Of a DNA stretch of 47,562 bases, positions 16,099-26,334 are shown in pieces. The position numbers were made by a program, and so were the translations under genes. Every line of letters begins with the position of its first letter. Within the stretch, counting starts at the first letter, position 1. Source of the stretch: Saprospiraceae bacterium (GTDB taxonomy: Bacteria > Bacteroidota > Bacteroidia > Chitinophagales > Saprospiraceae); contig JAHDDR010000007.1 in the NCBI GenBank assembly GCA_020629255.1, positions 1 through 47,562 on the forward strand, read 5' to 3'. The notes below the pieces were generated by a model. That model was not told where the DNA came from and searched no databases. It worked only from the letters and a program-made list of their open reading frames with translations.

Positions 16099-17739
16099 TT
16101 ATTTCAAGATGCCATTATATTTATTGGCATCATTCAATAGTTTTACTGCTTCTTTGATTTCACTATCATTCCTCAAACCAATTTGAACCTTTCCTTTTTG
16201 ATAATAGTAGCGTTTCATAATCTCTTTCTCAATAGATTCAGTAATTTGACTTTGATATTTTTTCAAATCATTCTTCTTGTTCTGTAATATTTTATCCTTC
16301 ATAGATTTTATCTCCGACTGAATCAATTCCTTATAGCCATCATCTTCTGCTTCTTTATCTAGAGCCTTTAGAGTTTTTTCTGTATCGGTATCGAAAGAAA
16401 ATGTTTCAGTGGCTACGAAATTCATAAACCCGGAATAATCATCGAATTTAAATTTATCCGGTGCCGCCACCTCACGATTTTTCATTTGATAGTCTGTTAC
16501 GTATTTAAAAATAAGATGCTCTTTGTTCAATCCTTTCAAAACATTGCTCAATTTGGCATCTTTCAAAGAAAGATCCGGTTTTACACCACCGCCATCAAGC
16601 ACTTTCCGTCCATTTTGGGTTTTGAATGGTGTTCGTTTTACATCGGGAATATCCAACGGTTCTCCATCCTTATAGCTTACGGCTTGAATACATCTTCCGC
16701 TTGGTATATAATACTTCGCAGTGGTTAATTTCACTTTAGAATTATATCCTACATCTCTGGTATTTTGAACCAATCCTTTTCCGTAGGAAGATTGTCCAAG
16801 CAAAACAGCCCTATCCAAATCTTGAAGAACCCCGGAAACAATTTCCGAAGCAGACGCAGAATTATTATCAATCAGAACAACAACACGAATTTCTTCATCG
16901 ACAGGAGCATTTAATGTCCTGAAACTCCTATCCCAATCTTTTACTTTCCCTCTTGTCACAACAATTTCCTCTCCTTTTGGAATGAAAACATTGCATACAT
17001 TGATGGCTTCCCTCAAAAGTCCACCACCATTTCCTCTTAAATCCAATATAAAACCTTTTAGGTTGGGATTCTCTTTTTTAAGTTTTTTCAAAGCGTCCGA
17101 TACATTTTTTCCTGCATCTTGTGTAAACGTAGTTAGAGCCGCGTACCCTACATCATCACTCACCATTCCACTAAAAGGAACATTAGGTACCTTTACTTCC
17201 TTACGGGTTACCGCTACTTGCTTCTTTTTATCCGAACCGGGGCTCTTATAATCAATATTCACCGTTGATCCCGGTGAGCCTTTTAAAATATCAGAAATAC
17301 TTTCCGAATTTTTCCCTTCTGTTGATTTACCATCCACAGCAACAATTACATCACCAGGTTTCAATCCTGCCTCATCGGCGGGGAAGCCTTCATGCGTTAA
17401 GACAATAGTAATATCACCACCGATATCTTTAGTATCTGCACCGATGCCCCCATACTTACCATCTATCATATATTTGAAGCCTTCAATTTCTGACTCAGAA
17501 ATATAATTGGTATAAGGATCGAGCGATTCTAGCATGGCATCGACACCCGTTCGCATCAACTTAGCGGGGTCTACATCATCTACATAATAGGTATTGATTT
17601 CCTTGTATAGATTGGTGAATATTTCGATGTTCTTGGCTATCTGGAAGTATTTCCCATTGTTATCCGTAACAAATGAAAAACCTACCCCGGCAATCAAAAA
17701 AACAACAAGGATAATTGAATATTTTTTTACTTTCTTCAT
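16099..17739 (-). CDS. Carboxy-terminal processing protease (S41, CtpA/Prc type)
   Basis: A 546-residue periplasmic serine protease. A signal anchor (about 8-24) is followed by an N-terminal helical region, a PDZ domain (about 95-175, starting GGIGADTKDIGG) and the S41 catalytic domain. The catalytic Ser is S296 in SASASE and the general base is K321 in SYGKGLVQN, a spacing of 25 residues as in E. coli Prc. It would trim or degrade envelope proteins by their C-termini. A charged C-terminal extension (about 440-546) is helical and lysine-rich. The gene is monocistronic by the position of its terminator. Confidence 0.93.
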   Translation of the reverse strand: MKKVKKYSIILVVFLIAGVGFSFVTDNNGKYFQIAKNIEIFTNLYKEINTYYVDDVDPAKLMRTGVDAMLESLDPYTNYISESEIEGFKYMIDGKYGGIGADTKDIGGDITIVLTHEGFPADEAGLKPGDVIVAVDGKSTEGKNSESISDILKGSPGSTVNIDYKSPGSDKKKQVAVTRKEVKVPNVPFSGMVSDDVGYAALTTFTQDAGKNVSDALKKLKKENPNLKGFILDLRGNGGGLLREAINVCNVFIPKGEEIVVTRGKVKDWDRSFRTLNAPVDEEIRVVVLIDNNSASASEIVSGVLQDLDRAVLLGQSSYGKGLVQNTRDVGYNSKVKLTTAKYYIPSGRCIQAVSYKDGEPLDIPDVKRTPFKTQNGRKVLDGGGVKPDLSLKDAKLSNVLKGLNKEHLIFKYVTDYQMKNREVAAPDKFKFDDYSGFMNFVATETFSFDTDTEKTLKALDKEAEDDGYKELIQSEIKSMKDKILQNKKNDLKKYQSQITESIEKEIMKRYYYQKGKVQIGLRNDSEIKEAVKLLNDANKYNGILK

Positions 17740-17929
17740 ATCTCGAATTCTATTCTTTCACAAATTTGGCTTCGTTCTTATTAATGAGACGAAAAAACTT
17801 GATATGGTTGCTCAAATTAATACAATAATAACACCTTTATTGCTAGGATGCCCAGACTAATACCATATCCAACATCTTTTCATCATATTTTAGTATAAAC
17901 TTGATGCCAAAAACCAATTTGCTTCTTAG

Positions 17930-17937
17930 TATTTTTG
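17930..17937 (+). promoter_or_regulatory. -7 promoter element of polA
   Basis: TATTTTTG ends 18 bases before the chosen polA ATG (17956). It overlaps the alternative upstream ATG at 17935, which argues for the later start. No -33 TTG at normal spacing is seen. Confidence 0.45.
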
Positions 17938-17955
17938 CTCCAAATCAAAAAATTC

Positions 17956-20757
17956 ATGTCGGATACAAAAAAATTATTTCTCTTAGATGGACATGCTTTA
18001 GTTTATAGAGCTCATTACGCATTTATTAAAAGACCCCTTATTAATTCAAAGGGGCTAAATACTTCGGCTATTACCGGTTTTACCAATTCTCTTTGGGAGG
18101 TCATTTCCAAACAGCAGCCATCCCATCTTGCTGTTGCTTTTGACATTTCGGATAAAACGGTATTCCGAAAAGAAATGTACCCGGAATACAAAGCCAATCG
18201 GGAAGAACAACCCGAAGACATTACTCTGGCATTCCCTTATATCCGGAAAATCGTTGAGGGGATGAATATCCCTATCCTAGAAAAATCAGGTTTTGAGGCG
18301 GATGATGTGATTGGTACGATTGCAAAACAAGCGGAAAAAGAAGGTTTCCAAGTATATATGATGACCCCCGACAAGGATTATGCTCAATTGGTGAGTGAAA
18401 ATATTTTCATGTATAAACCGGCTCGTTTTGGGAATGGCGTGGAAATCCTTGGCGAAAAAGAAGTACTTGAAAAATGGCAGATTAAACGAGTAGAACAAGT
18501 CATCGACGTCTTAGGTTTACAAGGAGACAGTGTTGATAATATTCCAGGCATACCGGGCATTGGTGCGAAAACCGCTGTTAAATTACTTGCAAAATACGAC
18601 TCTGTAGAAGGTCTTATCGAACATAGCCATGAACTAAAAGGGAAACAAAAAGAAAAGGTAGAAGAGTTTGCTGAACAAGGCATCCTTTCTAAGAAACTAG
18701 CTACTATTGATCTCCAAGTCCCTATCCAATTTGATGCCCGTGCTTGTAAAATTTCAGCGTTCGACAACCCTGCTCTTACAGAGCTTTTCAAAGAGCTTGA
18801 ATTTCGTTCCATTGCTACAAAAATATTAGGTATTTCTTCTTCGACAAAGAAGGCCGCTGTTCCAGCAGGAACCCAGACCAGTTTATTCGGGAATGCTCCA
18901 TCCACTACCATTGTGGCTCCCAAGGAGAGCATTGTTGCAGAGAAAAACATCACAAATGTAGATCACGAATATCATTATGTGGATTCTCCTTCGGAGCTGA
19001 AGAAATTGAAAACCCTTTTATCCAAACAAAAAGAAATTTGCTTCGATACGGAAACAACCGGTCTGGATGCCAACCAATCGGAATTGGTGGGTTTGGCTTT
19101 TTCGATAAAAGAACATGAAGCTTATTATGTTCCTGTTCCTGAAGATCAAAAAAAGGCAAAAGAGATTCTAGATATTTTCAAACCCATATTAGAAGATGAA
19201 TCCATTATGAAAATCGGGCAAAATATTAAATATGATTGTCTGATTTTGAAATGGTATGATGTGGATGTCAGGGGATCTTTGTTTGATACCATGATTGCCC
19301 ATTATTTGTTAGAACCTGAACTAAGGCATAACCTGAATTATCTATCCGAAACCTATTTGGATTATACTCCTGTTTCTATCGAATCACTAATAGGAAAAAA
19401 AGGAAAAGGACAATTATCCATGCGAGATGTCCCCGCAGAAAAAATCAAGGAATATGCTGGAGAAGATGCTGATCTGACCCTTCAGCTCAAGCAAAATTTA
19501 GAACCAGAAATCAAAAAAGAAAAATTTGAAAAATTATACTGGCAAACGGAGGCTCCCTTAGTAAACGCCTTAGTTGAAATAGAATACAATGGTATTAATT
19601 TGGATGCCGGCTTTCTTGCCACTTATTCTAAAGAATTAGAAAAGAAAATCATTGAATCGGAAACATCTATTTATGATACGGCCGGATTGAAATTCAACAT
19701 TGCCTCTCCCAAACAAGTGGGGCAAGTATTGTTCGAACATTTGAACGTTCCTTACCGCTGGAGAAAAACAAAATCCGGACAATATTCGACCAGTGAAGAA
19801 AAATTAGTTGAACTATCTGTGGATCATCCTATCATTTCTGAAATCCTTAAATTTAGAGGGCTCGCAAAACTAAAATCGACTTATGTCGATGCCTTGCCGA
19901 AAATGATCAACCCTAAAACCGGAAGAATCCATTCTTCCTTCAATCAAGCTTTGACTGCTACGGGGAGGTTAAGTTCCAACAATCCGAATCTGCAAAACAT
20001 CCCCATCCGTACTCCTGAGGGGAGAAAAGTTAGAGAAGCTTTTATACCAAGAGACAAAGATCATATTCTTTTGGCGGCAGATTATTCTCAAATAGAATTG
20101 CGTTTGATTGCAGAAATCAGCAAAGATGAAGCGATGCTGGAAGCATTTAAAAAAGGCTACGACATCCATAAAGCGACAGCGGCAAAAGTGTATGGTGTTC
20201 CTTTGGATGAAGTAACTGCCGATCAAAGAAGGAATGCTAAGACGGTCAACTTTTCTATCATTTATGGTGCTGGTTCTTTAAATCTTTCCAGACAATTAAA
20301 AATCAAGAGAACCGAAGCGAGCCAGCTAATCGAAAATTACTTCAAACAATATAAAGGCCTAAAAGCCTACATGGATAACCAAGTGAGTATCGCTCGGGAG
20401 CAAGGCTATGTCGAAACATTGTTGGGCAGAAGGAGATATCTAAGGGATATCAATTCTAAAAATGGCGTTTTGCGAAGCCATGCAGAACGGAACTCGATCA
20501 ACACACCTGTGCAAGGGACGGCTGCCGACATGATTAAAATGGCGATGATTAAAATCCACGAAGTTTTCAAGAAGGAAAACATCGCTTCTAAAATGATACT
20601 CCAAGTACATGATGAACTAGTTTTTGATGCCCGAAAGGATGAATTGGAAAAGATAAAACCGATTATCGAAGAAAATATGAAAACGGCATTACCCAATCTT
20701 TCTGTTCCTATTTTAGTGGGAATGGATACAGGTAATAATTGGCTCGAAGCTCACTAA
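17956..20757 (+). CDS. polA: DNA polymerase I
   Basis: A 933-residue three-domain polymerase from the start MSDTKKLFLLDGHA. The 5' nuclease is at 1-290 (FEADDVIGTIA, TPDKDYAQLV, LGLQGDSVDNIPGIPGIGAKTA). The 3'-5' exonuclease region has its DTE motif intact (CFDTETTGLD), so proofreading is plausible. The family A polymerase domain carries DYSQIELR, RRNAKTVNFSIIYG and QVHDELVFD. It fills gaps and removes RNA primers and acts after UvrA-dependent excision. Seven extra codons upstream are in frame but would overlap the promoter element. It is followed after two bases by a pyroglutamyl peptidase gene, so the two are probably co-transcribed. Confidence 0.97.
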   Translation: MSDTKKLFLLDGHALVYRAHYAFIKRPLINSKGLNTSAITGFTNSLWEVISKQQPSHLAVAFDISDKTVFRKEMYPEYKANREEQPEDITLAFPYIRKIVEGMNIPILEKSGFEADDVIGTIAKQAEKEGFQVYMMTPDKDYAQLVSENIFMYKPARFGNGVEILGEKEVLEKWQIKRVEQVIDVLGLQGDSVDNIPGIPGIGAKTAVKLLAKYDSVEGLIEHSHELKGKQKEKVEEFAEQGILSKKLATIDLQVPIQFDARACKISAFDNPALTELFKELEFRSIATKILGISSSTKKAAVPAGTQTSLFGNAPSTTIVAPKESIVAEKNITNVDHEYHYVDSPSELKKLKTLLSKQKEICFDTETTGLDANQSELVGLAFSIKEHEAYYVPVPEDQKKAKEILDIFKPILEDESIMKIGQNIKYDCLILKWYDVDVRGSLFDTMIAHYLLEPELRHNLNYLSETYLDYTPVSIESLIGKKGKGQLSMRDVPAEKIKEYAGEDADLTLQLKQNLEPEIKKEKFEKLYWQTEAPLVNALVEIEYNGINLDAGFLATYSKELEKKIIESETSIYDTAGLKFNIASPKQVGQVLFEHLNVPYRWRKTKSGQYSTSEEKLVELSVDHPIISEILKFRGLAKLKSTYVDALPKMINPKTGRIHSSFNQALTATGRLSSNNPNLQNIPIRTPEGRKVREAFIPRDKDHILLAADYSQIELRLIAEISKDEAMLEAFKKGYDIHKATAAKVYGVPLDEVTADQRRNAKTVNFSIIYGAGSLNLSRQLKIKRTEASQLIENYFKQYKGLKAYMDNQVSIAREQGYVETLLGRRRYLRDINSKNGVLRSHAERNSINTPVQGTAADMIKMAMIKIHEVFKKENIASKMILQVHDELVFDARKDELEKIKPIIEENMKTALPNLSVPILVGMDTGNNWLEAH

Positions 20758-20759
20758 AG

Positions 20760-21344
20760 ATGAAAGTATTACTTACTGGGTTTGGTCCATTTAAAGATTT
20801 CTCCATCAATCCATCTCAAATAATTGTTGAAAAATTTGAGATGGAGGAAGTCATCCTAAAAAAGAAAATTTTTGAGGTAGATAAAGAAGCTATCGAAGCT
20901 TCTTATATATCTCTATTGGATGGTTTCCAACCGGATTTCATTATCAATATTGGATTGAATGCCGGTTCGGGAGCTTTGAATCTTGAAACTTTTGCCATTA
21001 ATAGTCTAAAGGATAAGGAACAATTTTCTGATATTTCCCATCCTCCCGGATTCAGAACCTTCGTGGATACCGATGCTATTTCCGAGCATCTCTGCAGACA
21101 AGGAATACCAGCTATACGATCCGATTATGCCGGGAGCTATTATTGCAATTTCATTTATTATCTATCCTTACAATGGTGTGAAAAAAATCAAGGTAGTTCT
21201 CTTTTCTTGCATATTCCATTTACGACAAAATTAGCCAGCGACTACTGCAAGGAAAAGAAAAAGGCGGTCCCCTCTCTGGATGATGAAATTATCATCAGCG
21301 GAATAAAAGAAATCATCTATCATATAAAAGGAATAGAGGTGTAG
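20760..21344 (+). CDS. pcp: Pyroglutamyl peptidase I (C15 family)
   Basis: A 194-residue cysteine peptidase from start MKVLLTGFGPFKDFSINPS, which is the family N-terminus. An overlapping start seven codons earlier is rejected on that basis. The catalytic triad can be placed as E76 (NLETFAIN), C129 (GSYYCNF) and H151 (FLHIPF). It removes N-terminal pyroglutamate from peptides in the cytoplasm. The region after the active Glu is somewhat divergent from the well-studied enzymes (GLNAGSGALNLETFAIN). It follows polA by two bases. No functional tie to DNA replication is known, so the arrangement is probably only an operon of convenience. Confidence 0.85.
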   Translation: MKVLLTGFGPFKDFSINPSQIIVEKFEMEEVILKKKIFEVDKEAIEASYISLLDGFQPDFIINIGLNAGSGALNLETFAINSLKDKEQFSDISHPPGFRTFVDTDAISEHLCRQGIPAIRSDYAGSYYCNFIYYLSLQWCEKNQGSSLFLHIPFTTKLASDYCKEKKKAVPSLDDEIIISGIKEIIYHIKGIEV

Positions 21345-21351
21345 GATTTTT

Positions 21352-22254
21352 TTATGGCAATGCCTCCATCATTTCTATATATTCATCAGTATCCAACATT
21401 TCTTCTGTGCTATTGCAGGTATCCGAACCGAGGATCATGTTTTCTAAATCTTCTAGGACTTCTTTTCTGTAGGTAAAAGTATAAACATCATCATCATCTA
21501 CAGAAATACTGGGAGGCCTAGCATTCAACCAATGAAAATTAATCCAATTATTATTTTCTGCTTCCAACAGTAGGCTTTTAAGCCCCATCGGAGAATAAGC
21601 ATGCTCACAAATCACCTCATTCATCATAAATTCATCCGCTTCGAAAGTTACGCTGGGGTCATATTCTATATCCCTACAATAATCCACCATACTGACATTC
21701 ATATCTGATATGCCATTAATTACATCTTTAAATACTTTCGTTCCCATGCCATCATTATTAGACACCATGAACTTCAAGCGATCCATAACTTTGCTGATGG
21801 CATCTACCGCATTTTGATTGATTCGGTCATTATAATACGCTTCGTGCCCCATTACTGCCAGCAGTTGTGGCTCACTGGACATCTGTTTCAACATTCCGGT
21901 TGTGATACCGAGTTTCCCACCCGGGAGGGTGTAGGCATCTAAATTGACATCATCATGAAGAACGAAAACTTCCCAATCATAGTAATCTCTTATTTCTGTC
22001 TGGTTACGAACCATTGTCCAAGCCAAATTTAAATAGCTATAAACCTTTGGGTAAGCGGTTTTATCTAATAAATTGTAATCACTAGGATTATCATAAATGG
22101 TTCGCATCAGCTCGTTTCCTAGATCTCGTTCATCTGCTGCTATTAGGATAGGGTTGTATATGCCCAAGTCCTCTGTTTTGCACGAAAAATATCCCGTAAT
22201 AACAATCGTTATTAGAAAAAAGATTAAGATTTGTTTCGGTTGTATCAGTGCCAT
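21352..22254 (-). CDS. M48-metallopeptidase-like lipoprotein with a broken zinc site, copy A
   Basis: A 300-residue lipoprotein (lipid Cys25 in GYFSCKTED). It aligns with the intact M48 peptidase of this window (34290-35087) through DAYTLPGGKLGITTGMLK (there NAFCTPGGYIYVYTGLIK), QLLAVMGHEAYYNDR (there QLAGVMGHEIAHADQ) and FEADEF (there TEADNY). The zinc motif HExxH is HEAYY (137-141): the second zinc His is Tyr. The late THP motif of M48 is replaced by ARPP. So the fold is probably kept but zinc-peptidase catalysis is probably lost. It lies downstream of a paralogue with the same loss. A role as binding or scaffold protein on the membrane is inference. It could also be a divergent enzyme with other ligands. 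Confidence 0.75.
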   Translation of the reverse strand: MALIQPKQILIFFLITIVITGYFSCKTEDLGIYNPILIAADERDLGNELMRTIYDNPSDYNLLDKTAYPKVYSYLNLAWTMVRNQTEIRDYYDWEVFVLHDDVNLDAYTLPGGKLGITTGMLKQMSSEPQLLAVMGHEAYYNDRINQNAVDAISKVMDRLKFMVSNNDGMGTKVFKDVINGISDMNVSMVDYCRDIEYDPSVTFEADEFMMNEVICEHAYSPMGLKSLLLEAENNNWINFHWLNARPPSISVDDDDVYTFTYRKEVLEDLENMILGSDTCNSTEEMLDTDEYIEMMEALP

Positions 22255-22280
22255 AGTCCATATGTTTAGAATCGACTAAA

Positions 22281-22310
22281 TCCATTGCCTTTCGTTTGAA
22301 AAGCAATGGA
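22281..22310 (-). terminator. Possible terminator between the two M48-like genes
   Basis: An 8-bp perfect stem TCCATTGC / GCAATGGA (22281-22288 with 22303-22310) with a 14-base loop. The - strand tail ATTTAG is T-poor, so it may only reduce read-through from copy B into copy A. Confidence 0.35.
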
Positions 22311-22349
22311 TCCAATTTAATTATGTCTTATCTTCCATTTGGTGAGCCT

Positions 22350-23210
22350 CTATCTAAGCGGCTCTATAAAGTCATTATATCTTGAGATATATTGGTCTGC
22401 ATTTTCACTTCCGCATCCCATATACCAATCATTCATATTGTCCAATCTTTCTTGTAAGTTGTGAGTCATATCATTCATTTGGGAATATCGTCCCGGAGGG
22501 CGGTTATCCAACCAAATAAATTCTGAAATTTCACTTCCGGTAATAAGTACTTCTTCCAAACCATAAGGAGAATACAGATAATTTCCACAAATAGTATTCA
22601 AGGCGAATTCATCGGCATCCAGAACCTGATAAGGTTCGTACATGATATTTCTTAAAAATAGAACCATATTAGAGCCTTCGTCGGATGTTCCATCTACAAC
22701 ATCTAAGAATATTTTTGTGCCATAGGTACCAAATTTGCTTTTCAACAATTGCATTACAAGACTCAAATCATCTCTATCTCCTTGAACCGGACGGTCGGAA
22801 AAATAAACTTCATGGGACAAAAGGGCTATAAGTTGATGCTCTGCATTTAGGTGGGTAAGAATTCCGGTACTCATGAAAATCTTCCCTCCTGGTAATGCAA
22901 AGATATTATAATTATCGTCATCCTCATATATTGCAATTTCCCAATTGAACCTACTTTTTATTCTCGTATTGATAATGGCCATATTCAAAGCCGAATTCAA
23001 ATATTCGTAAAGGGCAGGGTAATCCTGCACTTCCAAAATATCCAATACCAACATAGATTCTTGGTACAACCGTTCTCCTAACTCACTTTCGTTAGACGGA
23101 GTGAGTACTGGATTTTGCAAATCCAAATTATCATCTTTGCACGCACTCAAAAATAAAATGAGAACGAGACTAAAAATAAATGGATTAAATATTTTGTTTA
23201 CTAGTTTCAT
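22350..23210 (-). CDS. M48-metallopeptidase-like lipoprotein with a broken zinc site, copy B
   Basis: A 286-residue lipoprotein (lipid Cys24 in LFLSACKDD). It is a paralogue of the gene at 21352-22254, sharing NIFALPGGKIFMSTGIL, ALLSHEVYFSDR, DADEFALN and YSPYGLEEVL. The expected HExxH is HEVYF (133-137), so the second zinc His is Phe, and the Glu of the downstream EAD motif is Asp (D198-A-D200). The final THP of M48 peptidases is replaced by NRPP. Two independent changes at zinc ligands suggest a stably non-proteolytic protein. It is the promoter-proximal gene of the pair. The 253-bp gap to uvrA contains no clear promoter motif on this strand. Confidence 0.75.
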   Translation of the reverse strand: MKLVNKIFNPFIFSLVLILFLSACKDDNLDLQNPVLTPSNESELGERLYQESMLVLDILEVQDYPALYEYLNSALNMAIINTRIKSRFNWEIAIYEDDDNYNIFALPGGKIFMSTGILTHLNAEHQLIALLSHEVYFSDRPVQGDRDDLSLVMQLLKSKFGTYGTKIFLDVVDGTSDEGSNMVLFLRNIMYEPYQVLDADEFALNTICGNYLYSPYGLEEVLITGSEISEFIWLDNRPPGRYSQMNDMTHNLQERLDNMNDWYMGCGSENADQYISRYNDFIEPLR

Positions 23211-23463
23211 AGCAAAAAACTTTCACATTTTAATTAACCATCGTTAGATTTGTGTGTTATGTTGAAGTTGGCTAATCGAAACACAACTAACAGGGATACG
23301 CCAATAATTATGCCAACGGCAACACACCCTCGTCAAATTCCAAACATTTTACCAACAATACAGAACGGTTAATATCATATATATCACCACAAAAATCATA
23401 CCCTAATCTTAATCAACATATAACAAATATTTTTAATACACATATCACATATAACTATCCATA

Positions 23464-26304
23464 ATGAATAATATTACTGATAACGAATCCTTAACGAAAA
23501 ATATTGATGTTGTTGGCGCAAAAGTCCACAACCTAAAGGATATAAATGTTAAAATACCAAGAAATAAGCTGGTTGTTATTACAGGAATTTCTGGCAGTGG
23601 CAAATCTTCTTTGGCATTTGATACCATTTATGCTGAGGGACAAAGAAGGTACATGGAAACCTTTTCTGCATATGCTAGGCAATTCATTGGTGATATGGAA
23701 CGACCCGACGTTGAAAAAATTACCGGATTGAGCCCTGTTATCTCCATAGAACAAAAAACAACAGGAAGAAATCCGAGATCTACTGTAGGAACTATAACAG
23801 AAGTCTACGATTTTTTGAGATTACTTTTCGCCAAAATTGGAGAAGCTTATTCCTACAATACGGGCAAGAAAATGACCAAATTCACCGAAGATCAAATTGT
23901 AGAACATATTCTTAAAAACTATTCCAATAAAAAAACTGCCATTTTGGCTCCCTTAGTTCGAGGAAGGAAAGGCCACTACAGAGAACTTTTCGATCAATAT
24001 AGAAAACAAGGGTACACCAAAATCAGGGTAGATGGTGAAATACTTGACTTAGTTCCCAAAATGCAAGTAGATCGCTACAAAGTACATGATATTGAACTGG
24101 TTCTGGAAAGGCTCAAAGTCTCGGAACAAAGAAAAAAACGCATTATTGATGCTTTGCGAATCGCTCTAAAATTAGGAAAAGGGTTATTGATGGTCGAAAA
24201 CTTAGAAACCAATACCATCAGTCAATATTCTAAGAATCTGATGTGCCCTGATACGGGCATTTCCTACGAAGAACCGTCACCCAATGCATTTTCTTTCAAT
24301 TCTCCTTATGGTGCTTGTCCGAATTGCAAAGGCTTGGGTCGTATCCAAGAAGTTGATTTAGACCTAGTGATCCCTGATGAGACCAAAAGCATCAATGAAA
24401 AAGGCTTGGCTCCTTTAGGAGAAGTAAGGGACAATTATTCTTTCAAACAGCTAAGGGTTATGGCTAAGGAATACAAATTTTCCTTTTCTACCCCCATCAA
24501 AGATATTCCCAAAGAAGTGATCCAAACTATCCTGTATGGAGGTAATGACAAATTGGCCATGAAAATGAAATTTGGTAAAGGTGAATACAACTACCACCTT
24601 GCCAATGAAGGCTTGGTCAACATGCTTACTCGGTGGCATAAGGACACCTCTTCCGAAGGCGTTCGGAGATGGGCTGAAGCATTTATGACCACCAATACTT
24701 GTTCCACATGCCACGGACAAAGGCTCAAGAAGGAATCGCTGCATTTTAAATTGGAGAAGAAAAACATTTCCGAATACAGCGAAATGGATTTGTCCCAACT
24801 CTATGAAGCAATAGAGAAACTGGAAAAGAAACTCAACGCTAGACAAAAACTCATTGCAAAGGACATCATCAAGGAATTAAAGCTTCGAATTGGCTTCTTA
24901 TTGCATGTAGGATTAGATTATCTAACATTGAACCGTCCCGCACGGTCATTGTCGGGAGGAGAGGCACAAAGAATTAGGCTTGCTACACAAATCGGATCTC
25001 AATTAACCGGCATCACCTATATTTTGGATGAACCCAGCATTGGCCTTCACCAAAGAGACAATCAAAAACTGATAGAAGCACTCAGAGAATTAACCGAAAT
25101 CGGCAATACTGTTTTAGTCGTCGAACATGACAAAGACATCATGCTGGCGTCCGATTTCCTAATTGATCTAGGTCCTGGGGCAGGGAAATATGGGGGTTCT
25201 CTTGTAGGAGAAGGACACCCCAGCCAATTCCTCAAAAAGGATACGATTACAGCATCCTATCTCAATGAAAAGGCAAAAATCGAAACGCCCAAAGAGAGGC
25301 GAAAGGGAAATGGTGAGTTTATCGAACTGAAGGGGGCTAAAGGCAATAATTTACAGAATGTCAATATCAAAATTCCCTTAGGGACATTTACTTGTGTAAC
25401 GGGTGTTTCGGGCAGTGGAAAATCCACTCTCATCAACGAAACGCTATACCCTATTTTGAGAAAACATTTTTATAAAAGCAAAAAAAATCCATTGCCTTAC
25501 GGCGAATTGAAAGGCATGGAACACGTGGATAAAGTCATCGAAATCGACCAATCTCCGATTGGTAGAACTCCCCGTTCTAACCCGGCTACATACATTGGAG
25601 TTTTTACTCATATCCGTAATTTATTTTCCAACATTCCGGAATCCAAAATAAGGGGTTACAAACCCGGGCGTTTCTCTTTTAACGTGAAAGGTGGTCGCTG
25701 TGAAGTTTGTCATGGAGGTGGAAAGCGAGTCATCGAAATGAATTTCCTTCCGGATGTTTATGTCGATTGCGAATCTTGCCTCGGCAAAAGATACAATCGA
25801 GAAACGCTGGAAATCATGTATAAGGGCAAGAACATTTCGGATGTTCTAAATATGACGGTCAACGAAGCGACCGATTTCTTCGAAGGCATCCCTTCTATTT
25901 ATAAAAAATTAAAAACGCTTAGAGATGTTGGATTAGGATACATCACTCTAGGACAACAAGCCACAACATTATCAGGTGGTGAAGCCCAACGAGTAAAATT
26001 ATCTGAGGAATTATCCAAACGGGATACGGGTAAAACCATTTATATCTTGGATGAACCAACCACCGGTCTCCATTTTGCAGACATCAAACAATTATTGGGC
26101 GTTTTGGATAAATTAGTCGAAAGGGGAAATACGGTTCTAGTCATTGAACATAATATGGATGTAATTAAGGTGGCCGATCATATTATTGATATGGGTCCCG
26201 AGGGTGGCAGACGGGGAGGAACTGTTGTTGTAGAGGGGACTCCGGAAAAAGTGGCCAAAAGCAAAAAGAGCCACACTGGGTTCTTTCTCAAAAAGGAATT
26301 ATAA
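23464..26304 (+). CDS. uvrA: Excinuclease ABC subunit A
   Basis: A 946-residue damage-recognition ATPase of nucleotide excision repair. It has two ABC modules: Walker A GISGSGKSS (41-49) and GVSGSGKST in the second half, signature LSGGEAQR twice, and Walker B ILDEPS / ILDEPT. Zinc-binding modules are visible: CPNCKGLG in the insertion region with CSTCHGQR, and CEVCHGGG with CESCLGKR in the second module. Length is normal. It acts with UvrB and with Mfd, also encoded here. The start has an AT-rich, weakly marked upstream region (a TATTTTTA near 23429 is one base off the -7 consensus). Confidence 0.98.
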   Translation: MNNITDNESLTKNIDVVGAKVHNLKDINVKIPRNKLVVITGISGSGKSSLAFDTIYAEGQRRYMETFSAYARQFIGDMERPDVEKITGLSPVISIEQKTTGRNPRSTVGTITEVYDFLRLLFAKIGEAYSYNTGKKMTKFTEDQIVEHILKNYSNKKTAILAPLVRGRKGHYRELFDQYRKQGYTKIRVDGEILDLVPKMQVDRYKVHDIELVLERLKVSEQRKKRIIDALRIALKLGKGLLMVENLETNTISQYSKNLMCPDTGISYEEPSPNAFSFNSPYGACPNCKGLGRIQEVDLDLVIPDETKSINEKGLAPLGEVRDNYSFKQLRVMAKEYKFSFSTPIKDIPKEVIQTILYGGNDKLAMKMKFGKGEYNYHLANEGLVNMLTRWHKDTSSEGVRRWAEAFMTTNTCSTCHGQRLKKESLHFKLEKKNISEYSEMDLSQLYEAIEKLEKKLNARQKLIAKDIIKELKLRIGFLLHVGLDYLTLNRPARSLSGGEAQRIRLATQIGSQLTGITYILDEPSIGLHQRDNQKLIEALRELTEIGNTVLVVEHDKDIMLASDFLIDLGPGAGKYGGSLVGEGHPSQFLKKDTITASYLNEKAKIETPKERRKGNGEFIELKGAKGNNLQNVNIKIPLGTFTCVTGVSGSGKSTLINETLYPILRKHFYKSKKNPLPYGELKGMEHVDKVIEIDQSPIGRTPRSNPATYIGVFTHIRNLFSNIPESKIRGYKPGRFSFNVKGGRCEVCHGGGKRVIEMNFLPDVYVDCESCLGKRYNRETLEIMYKGKNISDVLNMTVNEATDFFEGIPSIYKKLKTLRDVGLGYITLGQQATTLSGGEAQRVKLSEELSKRDTGKTIYILDEPTTGLHFADIKQLLGVLDKLVERGNTVLVIEHNMDVIKVADHIIDMGPEGGRRGGTVVVEGTPEKVAKSKKSHTGFFLKKEL

Positions 26305-26334
26305 GAACCGTTAACAACAAAACACATTCACACA

